Shown here: positions 6,029 through 12,225 of the stretch, in pieces | Numbering within the stretch: position 1 is the first letter of the stretch | Layout: each line of letters opens with the position of its first letter | Assembly: GCA_964551735.1 (NCBI GenBank) | Contig: CAZKEF010000081.1 | Span: forward strand, 1-12,225 | Source: DAOUAT01 sp964551735 | Lineage (GTDB): Bacteria > Chloroflexota > Anaerolineae > CG2-30-64-16 | Length of the DNA stretch: 12,225 nt | Reading direction: 5' to 3' | Notes under the pieces: model-generated | The model's database searches: none | Seen by the model: the letters and a program-made list of their open reading frames with translations, nothing else | What the model was told of the DNA's origin: nothing | Position numbers and translations under genes: made by a program

Positions 6029-6687
6029 GCGAGGCGTCCGCGGCCCAGGGAACGGTGTTCGAGGCAGTCATTGTTTCGGTTCTGGATGCCGTTGTCGCAC
6101 ACGCCAGCGAAGCGGGCGGGAATACGACCGGCGCAGTGAAGGCCCTAGTGCTGCAGACAGCAGCGCGCATAGAATTGGCCAATGCTGGTCGCATTGTTGA
6201 CGCGGCCAGCGCGCAGTGGGTCACGTTTTGTTCGCATCTTCTGGCCTCTTATCGCACAGTGGCAGCCCAGACTGGAGATAGCGATGCAGCGATTGCCGTC
6301 CTGACCGAAGCCGCCGGGCGGCCCTTCGCGCAGCAGATGACCACCTACCTGGTCGGCCGGTTCGGAATTGCACAGGATGCGCCGGGCGAGGCCTTTGACC
6401 GGATCGCCGAGAATTTCAAGACGCGCGGTGAAACGCGCTTCGGCGCCACCTTCATCTATGTGCAGGCAGTGCAAGACCGGGACCGCAGCAACATCCTGAT
6501 CACGAAGTGCTTTTTTAATGATTTCTTCGCGGCCAACAACGCGCCCGAGGTGACACCGATTCTATGCGCCCTGGATATGGTTTGGGCAAAAGAGTTGGCG
6601 CACCCGCGCTATGGGGTGCACTTCGAGCGTCCGACGACCCTGGCCGCGGGCGATGACGCGTGCCGATTTCGGTTCATGCGGATCTAA
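6025..6687 (+). CDS. ATC hydrolase-family protein, short form
   Basis: The product is 220 residues. The C-terminal pattern parallels the preceding gene: ILITKCFFNDFF, VTPILCALDMVWAKEL, and FERPTTLAAGDDACRFRFMR. Cysteines fall at 162, 181 and 213, again with C-x2-D; the first two are 19 residues apart, exactly as in the neighbour. Overall sequence otherwise differs, so these are old paralogues rather than a recent duplication, and they may form a two-subunit enzyme. The start ATG 6025 overlaps the upstream stop by four bases, with GGAGG at 6012-6016. No signal peptide or membrane helix is seen. After the stop comes a GC-rich hairpin repeat. The family call is good; the reaction (ring opening of ATC or another C-N bond) is inferred. 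Confidence 0.75.
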   Translation: MSEASAAQGTVFEAVIVSVLDAVVAHASEAGGNTTGAVKALVLQTAARIELANAGRIVDAASAQWVTFCSHLLASYRTVAAQTGDSDAAIAVLTEAAGRPFAQQMTTYLVGRFGIAQDAPGEAFDRIAENFKTRGETRFGATFIYVQAVQDRDRSNILITKCFFNDFFAANNAPEVTPILCALDMVWAKELAHPRYGVHFERPTTLAAGDDACRFRFMRI

Positions 6688-6694
6688 CCCCTGA

Positions 6695-6718
6695 GGGCAG
6701 GCGCAAGGCCTGCGCCTG
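6695..6718. repeat. Dispersed hairpin repeat, copy A
   Basis: Bases 6695-6717 match 9740-9762 at 21 of 23 positions. Here the best stem is CAGGCGCA (6698-6705) with TGCGCCTG (6711-6718) around a five-base loop. It lies 8 bases after an ATC hydrolase-family stop and about 35 bases before the next gene's ribosome site. It could weaken or end transcription or protect the upstream mRNA, although no T-run follows, so it is not a standard terminator. Confidence 0.6.
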
Positions 6719-6765
6719 TTGGAGACGTGAGGCCTGCCGTTACTGGGGACAAGGAGGCGCCGGGG

Positions 6766-7740
6766 ATGAACCTCATTGATGCAAAGCTGGCTGGATTTCC
6801 GAGACAGCGTCACGCCCTCCTGCCGACTCCTGTGCATGAGTTGCCGGCCCTGTCACAGCTCTCCGGCTGCCGGGTCTTCTGCAAGCGCGATGATCTGACC
6901 GGCTTCGGCTTCGGGGGCAACAAAGCCAGGAAGCTGGATTTCCTCATCTCAGACGCGCTGCGCAACCACAGCAATACCCTGCTGACCGTAGGCTCGAATC
7001 AATCCAACTTCTGCCGCATCGTGGCAGCATACGGCAGCGCCCACGGCATGGACGTGTATCTTGTGCTGGGTGGGAAGCGGCCTGACAACCCGACCGGGAA
7101 TCTCCGGCTCGATCACCTGTTGGGCGCGGAATGCTATCATGTTGACTCCCGGGATTGGGATGAGTGGGAAGCCAGGGCGGTTTCGCTCGAAGCGGTTCTG
7201 CGCCAAAGAGGGAGGATCGTGTATCGCATGCCGGTCGGTGGTTCGACGCCGATCGGCGCTCTGGGCTATGTCGCGGCCTTGTCGGAAATCCTGGCTGACG
7301 AAAGGCGCCTGGGCGTAGCGTTCGACGCCATCGTGCTCGCCTCCGGGTCGGCCGGGACGCAGGCGGGGCTGGTGGTTGGCAAGGCGCTGATGGACTGGCC
7401 GGGACAGATCATCGGTTTCAGCGTGGCCAAGGAGGGATGCCAGCTCCAACAGGATGTGGTGAACCTGGCCCAGGCTACGGCCAGTATGCTCGGGGTTTCG
7501 GTTGACGACCAGACTGTGTGCGTGGATGATGCGTGCCTGGGCAGCGGCTACGGACAGCGAACTAAGGAGTGCGAGGATGCCGTCCGTTTCTTCGCCCGCA
7601 AGTGCGGCGTCTTCTTGGACTACGTCTACACCGGCAAGACAGCCGCCGGGCTGATAAAGTATCTGACCACCGCCCGCTTTGCGCCCGGCAGCGCGATCCT
7701 CTTCCTGCACACCGGCGGGAGCGCCGAGATTTTTGCATGA
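6766..7740 (+). CDS. PLP-dependent D-cysteine desulfhydrase / ACC deaminase-family enzyme
   Basis: The product is 324 residues, normal for the family. Visible features are RDDLTGFGFGGNKARKLDFL with the PLP lysine K53; the substrate/nucleophile loop SNQSNFCR with Q79, S80, N81; the phosphate-binding ASGSAGTQAGLVVG; and FLDYVYTGKTAAGL with FLHTGGSAEIF near the end. In true ACC deaminase the Y-E-G-K glutamate and the H-L-G-G leucine mark ACC specificity; here both positions are Thr (VYTGK, LHTGG), which points to D-cysteine desulfhydrase-like chemistry (D-cysteine to pyruvate, H2S and ammonia). Unusually, the residue after QSN is Phe instead of the usual His or Gln. The start ATG 6766 has AGGAGG at 6752-6757; an upstream GTG at 6727 lacks this. 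Its place after two ATC hydrolase-family genes suggests sulfur amino acid catabolism. Confidence 0.85.
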   Translation: MNLIDAKLAGFPRQRHALLPTPVHELPALSQLSGCRVFCKRDDLTGFGFGGNKARKLDFLISDALRNHSNTLLTVGSNQSNFCRIVAAYGSAHGMDVYLVLGGKRPDNPTGNLRLDHLLGAECYHVDSRDWDEWEARAVSLEAVLRQRGRIVYRMPVGGSTPIGALGYVAALSEILADERRLGVAFDAIVLASGSAGTQAGLVVGKALMDWPGQIIGFSVAKEGCQLQQDVVNLAQATASMLGVSVDDQTVCVDDACLGSGYGQRTKECEDAVRFFARKCGVFLDYVYTGKTAAGLIKYLTTARFAPGSAILFLHTGGSAEIFA

Positions 7741-7767
7741 CCAGAACGACAGAGGAGGGCCACGGGA

Positions 7768-9699
7768 ATGGGAGTTGTATCCCCAGAGCTGCACCACCTG
7801 AATGTCAATGAAGTTTATCCCCGCCAAGCCATCTTCGGCTTCCAACTGGCGCCCGATGGCCGGCGCTTCGCTTTCGTGTGCCAGCGCGACTTGCGAGTCG
7901 CTGAGATCAACGACAGAGATGGCCGGAAGCTCCAGGGGACCCCGGTCGCGGACATCGGCTTTCTCGCCAACGCTGGGGGCTATCCGCAGCAACTCACCAC
8001 CAGCGGCGATTTCACCAACCCGGCCATCTGGTCACCGGACGGCGCGTGGTTGACCTGCGAACACGGCGAAGGGTTGCTGGTGATGGCCGCGGATGGCAGC
8101 CAACGGCGCCTCGTTTACCGGGGAAAACTACACCACCCGCCCGTGCCCCAGGCGCCCGGCGCCGGCGCGACGGGGGAGGCCCAATGGGGCTACCCGCGCT
8201 GGTCGCCAGATGGTGCATCCATCCTGATCGCCGTGCGTGAGCAGTTCCAGACCATCCTGCGGTTGGTGCGCGCGGATGGCAAGGCGCAGCGGGATGTGTT
8301 CGCGCTGGATGGCGCCATTATCGGCTGGGACTGGTCACCCGATGGCCGCAGGATCGTCTGCGTCACCCGCAACGAGGATGGCTGGACGGGCGATATTCAG
8401 GTCATAGATGTCCAAAGCGGGGAAACCAGGGTCTTGTGCCAGGAAAACCACTACGCATACCTGATGCCCGTGGCCGCCTGGGCATCTGATACGCAGATCG
8501 TTTTTCGGTCGAATCGCTCCGGGTGGGCAAAGCTCTGGATCGCCTCGGCTGACGGTGGGGAGGTCACGCCGCTTTCCTCTGGAAGCTGGGACGATTATGC
8601 TTTTCGCGTGTCTCCCACGGGAGAGCATGTCGTTTATGCGTCCAGGGCCGCGCAACCGGGCAGCGGCGACGATCTGTGGATCGTCCCCAGCGCCGGCGGC
8701 GAACCGGTGCGGTTGACGCGGCACGGAGGCATCAACGCACCGCTGGCCTGGTCACGGCATGGCGAGATATTCTACTGGCACGCCGGTCCCACCGAACGCG
8801 GGGATGTATGGGCCGTGTCGGCCGAGGGCGGGCCGTCGCGGCGTCTGACCTGGAGCACGCCGATTGATCTGGCGCGCAAACTACTCGCCCCGCAGGAGGT
8901 CGTGATAGAGAATGAAGGCGTCGCAATCCCGACGCTGATCTATCTCCCGACGTATTTCCAGCCAGGTGAGCAGTATCCGGCCATCGTCTGGATCCATGGC
9001 GGGCCGACCATGGTGGCGCGCGCCGATTTTGCGCCGTATTGCAACTGGCTGGCGAACCAGGGCTACGTCGTCATGGTTCCCAACTACCGCGGCAGCGTCG
9101 GCTATGGCGTGGCCCACATGAATGCGGTTGCCGGCGACGGGGTGGGCAAGAACGATCTGAGCGATGTCCTGGCCGCGGCCGAGCATATCAGGACGCTGCC
9201 CTACGTGGACTTGACGCGCGGGGTGGGCGTCGGAGGGCGCAGTTGGGGCGGCTACCTGACGTTGATGGCTGTCACCCAGGCGTCCGATGCGTTCAGTTGC
9301 GCGTTGGCCGATGCGGCCATCAGTGACTGGTTCGTCCAACAGGCCAAAACCGAGGTGCGCTACTATGACCACTGGCTGATGGGCGGTTGGGTGTACGAGC
9401 AGAGCGAGCTTGCTGGCGACCGCTCCCCGATCAATTCCGTGGCGCGTCTCAAAATCCCGCTGCTCGTGCTGCACGGCGAAGATGACGCCTCCGTACCGTT
9501 CTCGCAGATCGAGACCTTCGTTGCCAGGGCAAGGCAGGCCGGCGCCGCAGTGGATTTGGCATCCTATCCGCTCGAAGGACACAGCAACCGCAAGCCAGAG
9601 CATCAACAAGACGCGCTCGAACGGACAAGAGCCTTTTTCTGCCGGCATTTGCAGGCCTGGAACCTCCGCGACAACCCATCGGGTCATCAGACAGGGTAA
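7768..9699 (+). CDS. S9-family (prolyl oligopeptidase/acylaminoacyl-peptidase-like) serine peptidase
   Basis: The product is 643 residues. Residues about 20-370 form a beta-propeller of TolB/WD40-like blades, seen in repeats such as AIWSPDGAWL, YPRWSPDGASIL and WDWSPDGRRIV. From about 385 on is the alpha/beta-hydrolase: IVWIHGGPTMVARADF (oxyanion region), then the nucleophile S492 in GGRSWGGYLTL, acid D572/D573 in LHGEDDASVPF, and H605 in EGHSNRKPEH. All catalytic residues are in place. No signal peptide is seen, so it is probably cytoplasmic and trims short imported peptides; the propeller normally excludes large substrates. The start ATG 7768 has GAGGAGGG at 7752-7759. It lies 27 bases after the PLP enzyme. 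Exact specificity (dipeptidyl-, acylaminoacyl- or oligopeptidase) cannot be told. Confidence 0.92.
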   Translation: MGVVSPELHHLNVNEVYPRQAIFGFQLAPDGRRFAFVCQRDLRVAEINDRDGRKLQGTPVADIGFLANAGGYPQQLTTSGDFTNPAIWSPDGAWLTCEHGEGLLVMAADGSQRRLVYRGKLHHPPVPQAPGAGATGEAQWGYPRWSPDGASILIAVREQFQTILRLVRADGKAQRDVFALDGAIIGWDWSPDGRRIVCVTRNEDGWTGDIQVIDVQSGETRVLCQENHYAYLMPVAAWASDTQIVFRSNRSGWAKLWIASADGGEVTPLSSGSWDDYAFRVSPTGEHVVYASRAAQPGSGDDLWIVPSAGGEPVRLTRHGGINAPLAWSRHGEIFYWHAGPTERGDVWAVSAEGGPSRRLTWSTPIDLARKLLAPQEVVIENEGVAIPTLIYLPTYFQPGEQYPAIVWIHGGPTMVARADFAPYCNWLANQGYVVMVPNYRGSVGYGVAHMNAVAGDGVGKNDLSDVLAAAEHIRTLPYVDLTRGVGVGGRSWGGYLTLMAVTQASDAFSCALADAAISDWFVQQAKTEVRYYDHWLMGGWVYEQSELAGDRSPINSVARLKIPLLVLHGEDDASVPFSQIETFVARARQAGAAVDLASYPLEGHSNRKPEHQQDALERTRAFFCRHLQAWNLRDNPSGHQTG

Positions 9700-9710
9700 G
9701 AGGGAGCCGC

Positions 9711-9738
9711 CTGGGGTCGCCATCTATGGCCGCCCCAG
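9711..9738. repeat. Imperfect inverted repeat between peptidase and amidohydrolase genes
   Basis: Arms of 11 bases (9711-9721 and 9728-9738) pair except at two positions, around a six-base loop ATCTAT. It sits right before dispersed repeat copy B, giving two hairpins in a row after the peptidase stop. There is no T-run, so it is not a clear terminator. Confidence 0.4.
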
Positions 9739-9739
9739 C

Positions 9740-9764
9740 GGGCAGGCGCAAGACCTGCCCCTAC
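9740..9764. repeat. Dispersed hairpin repeat, copy B
   Basis: The stem is GGGCAGG (9740-9746) with CCTGCCC (9754-9760) around loop CGCAAGA, followed by CTAC. It is the second copy of the 23-base repeat at 6695-6717 and again lies a short distance before a gene's ribosome site. From memory, units of this look are scattered in intergenic gaps of many Chloroflexota genomes; that recollection is not checked here. Confidence 0.6.
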
Positions 9765-9791
9765 CCAGGATATCATATGAGGAGCAAAAGC

Positions 9792-11000
9792 ATGACACTG
9801 GCAATCAAGGCCGGGTTATTGATTGATGGCAATGGCGGCGATCCCATCCCAGACGCCGTCGTGCTGACGGATGGCAAGGTTATCACTGCGATTGGCCCAG
9901 CGGCGCAAGTCGAGATCCCCGCAGGGGCAGAGATCATGGATGCCGCAGACAAAACAGTGATGCCGGGGTTGATTGACACCCACGTGCACGTCATGTACAG
10001 CGCGGCATCGTTGGAGGCGCAGCTCTTCACGCCCAAAGCGGTTGCATACTTCCAGGCGGCCGAGAATCTGAAGCGGACGCTGCGGGCCGGGTTCACCACC
10101 GTCCGCGATGCTGGGGGCGCCGACGCCGGCCTCCGCCAGGCCATCGAGATGGGGCTGATCGCCGGCCCGCGCCTGGTCGTCTCCGGGACCATCGGCCAGA
10201 CCGGCGGGCTGATGGAGAAACATTTCCCCTCCGGGTCCACGATCGTGGACGACGACAGCTGGCGCGTGTGCGATGGCGTCGAAGACGTGCGCAAAACCAT
10301 GCGCAAGGTGCTCCGGGAAGGGGTTGATTTCATCAAGATCTTCGCCACGGGTGGCGTTGTGGCGCCCCAGGGCTCGCCGTTCATCGTCGAATGGTCAGCA
10401 TCCGAGCTGGCGGTGATCATCGAAGAGGCGGAGCGCGCCGATGTCGGTGTGATGGCGCACGCCGAAGGGTGCGCGGGCGTCAAACACGCCCTGCGCCACC
10501 GCGTCACCTCCATCGAGCACGGCAACGTGCTGGATCAGGAAGCGATTGACCTGTTGCTGGCGACCGGCGCATTCCTGGTGCCGACGCTGCATATCTCCCA
10601 CATCCTCGAGGTGCGGCGGGACTCGGAAGGGCTCAGCGAGGCCTCCAAGCGCAAAGAGGAGCGCCTGGTGGAAGAAGGGCGGGGCTGGTTCCGGCGGGCC
10701 TGCGAGGCCGGCGTCAAAGTGGCCCTGGGGACTGATGCCTTCATCGCCGACATGCACGGCACGAATGCGGCCGAGCTGCCCTTGATGATGGCGCAGGGCG
10801 GCCTGTCAGCCATGCAGGCCATTGTAGCGGGAACCAAGAACGCCGCGCACTGCTGCCGGTTGGGCGATCAGATCGGCACATTGGCAGCCGGCAAGCTGGC
10901 CGACCTGCTGCTGGTGGACGGGAACCCGCTGCGTGACATCTCGGTGCTGCAAGACCCGGCGCGTCTCACCGTCTACAAAGAGGGCGCGCGGGCCATGTAG
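9792..11000 (+). CDS. Metal-dependent amidohydrolase (dipeptidase / imidazolonepropionase-like group)
   Basis: The product is 402 residues. The family layout is complete: an N-terminal beta-sandwich piece (LIDGNGGDPIPDAVVLTDGK), the metal motif GLIDTHVHV with H64 and H66, probable carbamylated lysine K182 in FIKIFATGGV, H223 in MAHAEG, H243 in SIEHGN, and D315 in LGTDAF. The protein closes the sandwich with GTLAAGKLADLLLVDGNPL. Relatives of known function are binuclear-zinc enzymes that cleave Xaa-Pro, Xaa-Arg or similar dipeptides and N-acyl amino acids. A longer frame exists to 9726, but it runs through the hairpin repeat; ATG 9792 with TGAGGAG (9778-9784) is the sensible start. It lies between an S9 peptidase and an MBL hydrolase, fitting stepwise hydrolysis of a peptide-like substrate. 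Nothing is truncated. Confidence 0.9.
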   Translation: MTLAIKAGLLIDGNGGDPIPDAVVLTDGKVITAIGPAAQVEIPAGAEIMDAADKTVMPGLIDTHVHVMYSAASLEAQLFTPKAVAYFQAAENLKRTLRAGFTTVRDAGGADAGLRQAIEMGLIAGPRLVVSGTIGQTGGLMEKHFPSGSTIVDDDSWRVCDGVEDVRKTMRKVLREGVDFIKIFATGGVVAPQGSPFIVEWSASELAVIIEEAERADVGVMAHAEGCAGVKHALRHRVTSIEHGNVLDQEAIDLLLATGAFLVPTLHISHILEVRRDSEGLSEASKRKEERLVEEGRGWFRRACEAGVKVALGTDAFIADMHGTNAAELPLMMAQGGLSAMQAIVAGTKNAAHCCRLGDQIGTLAAGKLADLLLVDGNPLRDISVLQDPARLTVYKEGARAM

Positions 11001-11024
11001 GCCCAAAAACGAGAGGAGATAGCC

Positions 11025-11861
11025 ATGAAGCTCACGGTTTTGCTGGACAACAACACCCTCATAGACAGATACCTTCAGGGTGAGCCTGGGCTTTCTTACC
11101 TGATTGAAGCGGATGGCCGGAAGATCCTGTTCGATGTCGGCTATTCAGATCTCTTCCTGCGAAACGCGCAAAAGCTCGCCATCAGCCTCTTGGATCTGGA
11201 TTTCGTTGTGTTGTCGCACGGCCACCTGGATCACACGTGGGGACTTTTCGCCCTCATCCAGTATTTCACCGAGGGCATCGTCGAGAAACGGGCAGTGAAG
11301 CGGCCCACGTTGGTCGCGCATCCGGCGGTTTTTGCCAGCAAGCAATACGCCGAGATGCCGGAAGTGGGCTCCTTGCTGACGAGCGAGAAGCTGGCACGGT
11401 TCTTCGACGTACAGTTGACGCGCGGACCCAGGCAACTGACCGAACACCTGCGGTTCCTGGGCGAAATCGAGCGGGTCACTGCTTTCGAGGCCCAGAAGCC
11501 GATGGGCCGGGTGATCGAAAACGGCCAGGAGCGGGGCGACGACCTGCGCGACGACTCCGCACTCGTGTGTCAAACCCCGTCCGGACTGGTCATCATCACT
11601 GGCTGCTCGCATTCCGGCATCTGTAACATCACGAGCTACGCCCAGAAGCTAACCAGCGATCAACGTGTGGTGGATATCATCGGTGGGTTTCACCTCCTCA
11701 ACCCACCCGCCGACCAACTGACAGGCACGGTAGACTATCTAAATGCAGTCCAGCCAGCGGTGTTGCACGCCTGCCACTGCACCGACCTGAAGTCAAAAAC
11801 ACTCCTGTCGAGATCGTTGGAACTCCAAGAGGTGGGCGCCGGCCTGGTGCTGGTCTACTAA
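11025..11861 (+). CDS. Metallo-beta-lactamase-fold hydrolase (dihydropterin-phosphate synthase-like subgroup)
   Basis: The product is 278 residues. The metal-binding motif is LSHGHLDHTWG, with H65, H67, D69 and H70. Further ligands follow the pattern of this subgroup: TGCSHSGICN (H196), IGGFHLL (H223) and HACHCTD (H248/H251). The start, LTVLLDNNT with GLSYLIEADGRKILFD, is also typical. Such proteins are often labelled 7,8-dihydropterin-6-yl-methyl-aminobenzene phosphate synthase after one archaeal member, but most are broad phosphoester or lactone/thioester hydrolases; that label should not be trusted here. The start ATG 11025 has GAGAGGAG at 11011-11018 and lies 24 bases after the amidohydrolase stop, so it is likely the last gene of the same operon. 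No signal peptide is seen. Confidence 0.85.
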   Translation: MKLTVLLDNNTLIDRYLQGEPGLSYLIEADGRKILFDVGYSDLFLRNAQKLAISLLDLDFVVLSHGHLDHTWGLFALIQYFTEGIVEKRAVKRPTLVAHPAVFASKQYAEMPEVGSLLTSEKLARFFDVQLTRGPRQLTEHLRFLGEIERVTAFEAQKPMGRVIENGQERGDDLRDDSALVCQTPSGLVIITGCSHSGICNITSYAQKLTSDQRVVDIIGGFHLLNPPADQLTGTVDYLNAVQPAVLHACHCTDLKSKTLLSRSLELQEVGAGLVLVY

Positions 11862-12080
11862 GCGCGGCCGACACAATCTTGTCCGGACTGGTAGACAGCA
11901 AGCGGCAGCCAGAGTTGGCTCTGAGAAGGCGATGCAGGTGATGTCATCGTGTTGCCCCTGTATCTCCCATCCCTGACAACACGTCGCGCTGCTTCTCGGC
12001 TGACTGCGTACTGTCGAACTACTCAGCGCCATTCCAGGATCGGATGACACTAAACCGGTAACTGGTGCTATTGTGTAGGC
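11862..12080. other. Non-coding stretch between the catabolic cluster and a comM fragment
   Basis: I see no convincing gene, promoter or strong hairpin here. Short open frames on both strands have no family resemblance. There is also no T-rich terminator hairpin directly after the MBL gene stop at 11859-11861. The stretch ends where ComM-like coding sequence begins abruptly without a start codon. Confidence 0.5.
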
Positions 12081-12225
12081 ATCTACGGTCAGGAGCACGT
12101 CAAGCGGGCGCTGGAAGTCGCCGCGGCCGGCGGCCACAACGTCCTGATGTCCGGTCCGCCCCTTCCTACGGTCGCCGGCAAGACGCTGCTGGCGCGCTCC
12201 CTGCCCTCGACGCCTTCGGTGTGCC
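12081..12225 (+). pseudogene. comM: ComM/YifB Walker A-region fragment (copy 4), runs off the window
   Basis: From about 12081 the frame reads IYGQEHVKRALEVAAAGGHN and VLMSGPP, the unmistakable start of the ComM AAA+ domain. The Walker A should continue GxGKT, but here GPP is followed by LPTV before AGKT, an excess of three residues inside the nucleotide-binding loop. After KTLLARSLPS the normal ILPP is replaced by TPSV and homology appears to fail. The N-terminal S5/Lon-like domain (about 190 residues) is missing: an in-frame stop lies at 12051-12053 and no start codon is plausible. It is therefore 5'-truncated and probably inactive. It is oriented like the other three comM pieces but lies downstream of them. 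Confidence 0.8.

Noticed and set aside
6727..6765. Upstream GTG start for the PLP enzyme
   Set aside because: The extra residues are not family-like and no ribosome site precedes it; AGGAGG eight bases before ATG 6766 is decisive.
6766..7740. True ACC deaminase (AcdS)
   Set aside because: The positions that mark ACC specificity are Thr instead of Glu and Leu, and the active-site loop differs from QSNQ.
6949..7992. 347-codon - strand open frame opposite the PLP enzyme and peptidase
   Set aside because: It is a shadow frame in GC-rich DNA; the + strand frames have complete catalytic motifs.
9726..9791. Longer N-terminus for the amidohydrolase
   Set aside because: The extension reads through the hairpin repeat and gives a basic, non-homologous leader; ATG 9792 has its own ribosome site and begins the family sequence.
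1..12225. CRISPR array, tRNA/rRNA genes, complete transposase or integrase
   Set aside because: I looked for regular direct repeats, cloverleaf-like ends and transposase motifs and found none; the island-like look rests on TA genes and comM pieces only.

Overview
The window is a GC-rich bacterial segment with few gaps, and almost every recognisable gene lies on the + strand. My best guess is a member of the Chloroflexota (Anaerolineae-like). I base this on overall gene style, a YifB/ComM of environmental type, abundant VapC-type toxin-antitoxin (TA) pairs, and a short GC-rich dispersed hairpin repeat. No rRNA, tRNA or phylogenetic marker is present, so the assignment is inference.

Region 1 (about 1-3110) is a patchwork of small TA modules separated by decayed pieces of a comM/yifB (Mg-chelatase-like AAA+ ATPase) gene. 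In order it holds: the 3' end of an MNT nucleotidyltransferase with a frameshifted HEPN partner; a comM 3' tail (632-775); a PIN toxin and a small overlapping antitoxin, with a promoter that implies a leaderless mRNA; a second comM 3' piece with deletions and a 20-base insertion (1596-1928); a Phd/YefM antitoxin and VapC toxin under a promoter with a perfect palindrome on its -10; and a third, more internal comM piece with a 21-base in-frame insertion (2804-3010). A fourth comM piece, the Walker A region, sits at the extreme right end (12081-12225). It lies downstream of the C-terminal pieces although all four point the same way, so a single insertion into one comM gene cannot explain the layout.

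Region 2 (about 3119-4207) is a rearrangement scar. The C-terminal half of a GntR/FCD regulator on the - strand abuts, head to head, a Dpp-type ABC permease that lacks its N-terminus. The simplest reading is one deletion that removed the regulator's DNA-binding domain, the divergent promoter, possibly a binding-protein gene, and the start of the permease. An assembly join is the alternative.

Region 3 (about 3485-11861) is a co-directional, closely spaced gene set that looks catabolic. It contains the truncated permease and an intact second DppC-type permease; two different L-2-amino-thiazoline-4-carboxylate (ATC) hydrolase-family proteins joined by an ATGA overlap; a PLP enzyme of the D-cysteine desulfhydrase/ACC deaminase family; an S9 prolyl-oligopeptidase-family peptidase; a metal-dependent amidohydrolase of the dipeptidase/imidazolonepropionase-like group; and a metallo-beta-lactamase-fold hydrolase. 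I infer that the set imports and breaks down a small peptide-like, possibly sulfur- or thiazoline-containing compound. The substrate is unknown. No ABC ATPase or solute-binding protein is in the window.

The stretch 11862-12080 holds nothing I recognise.
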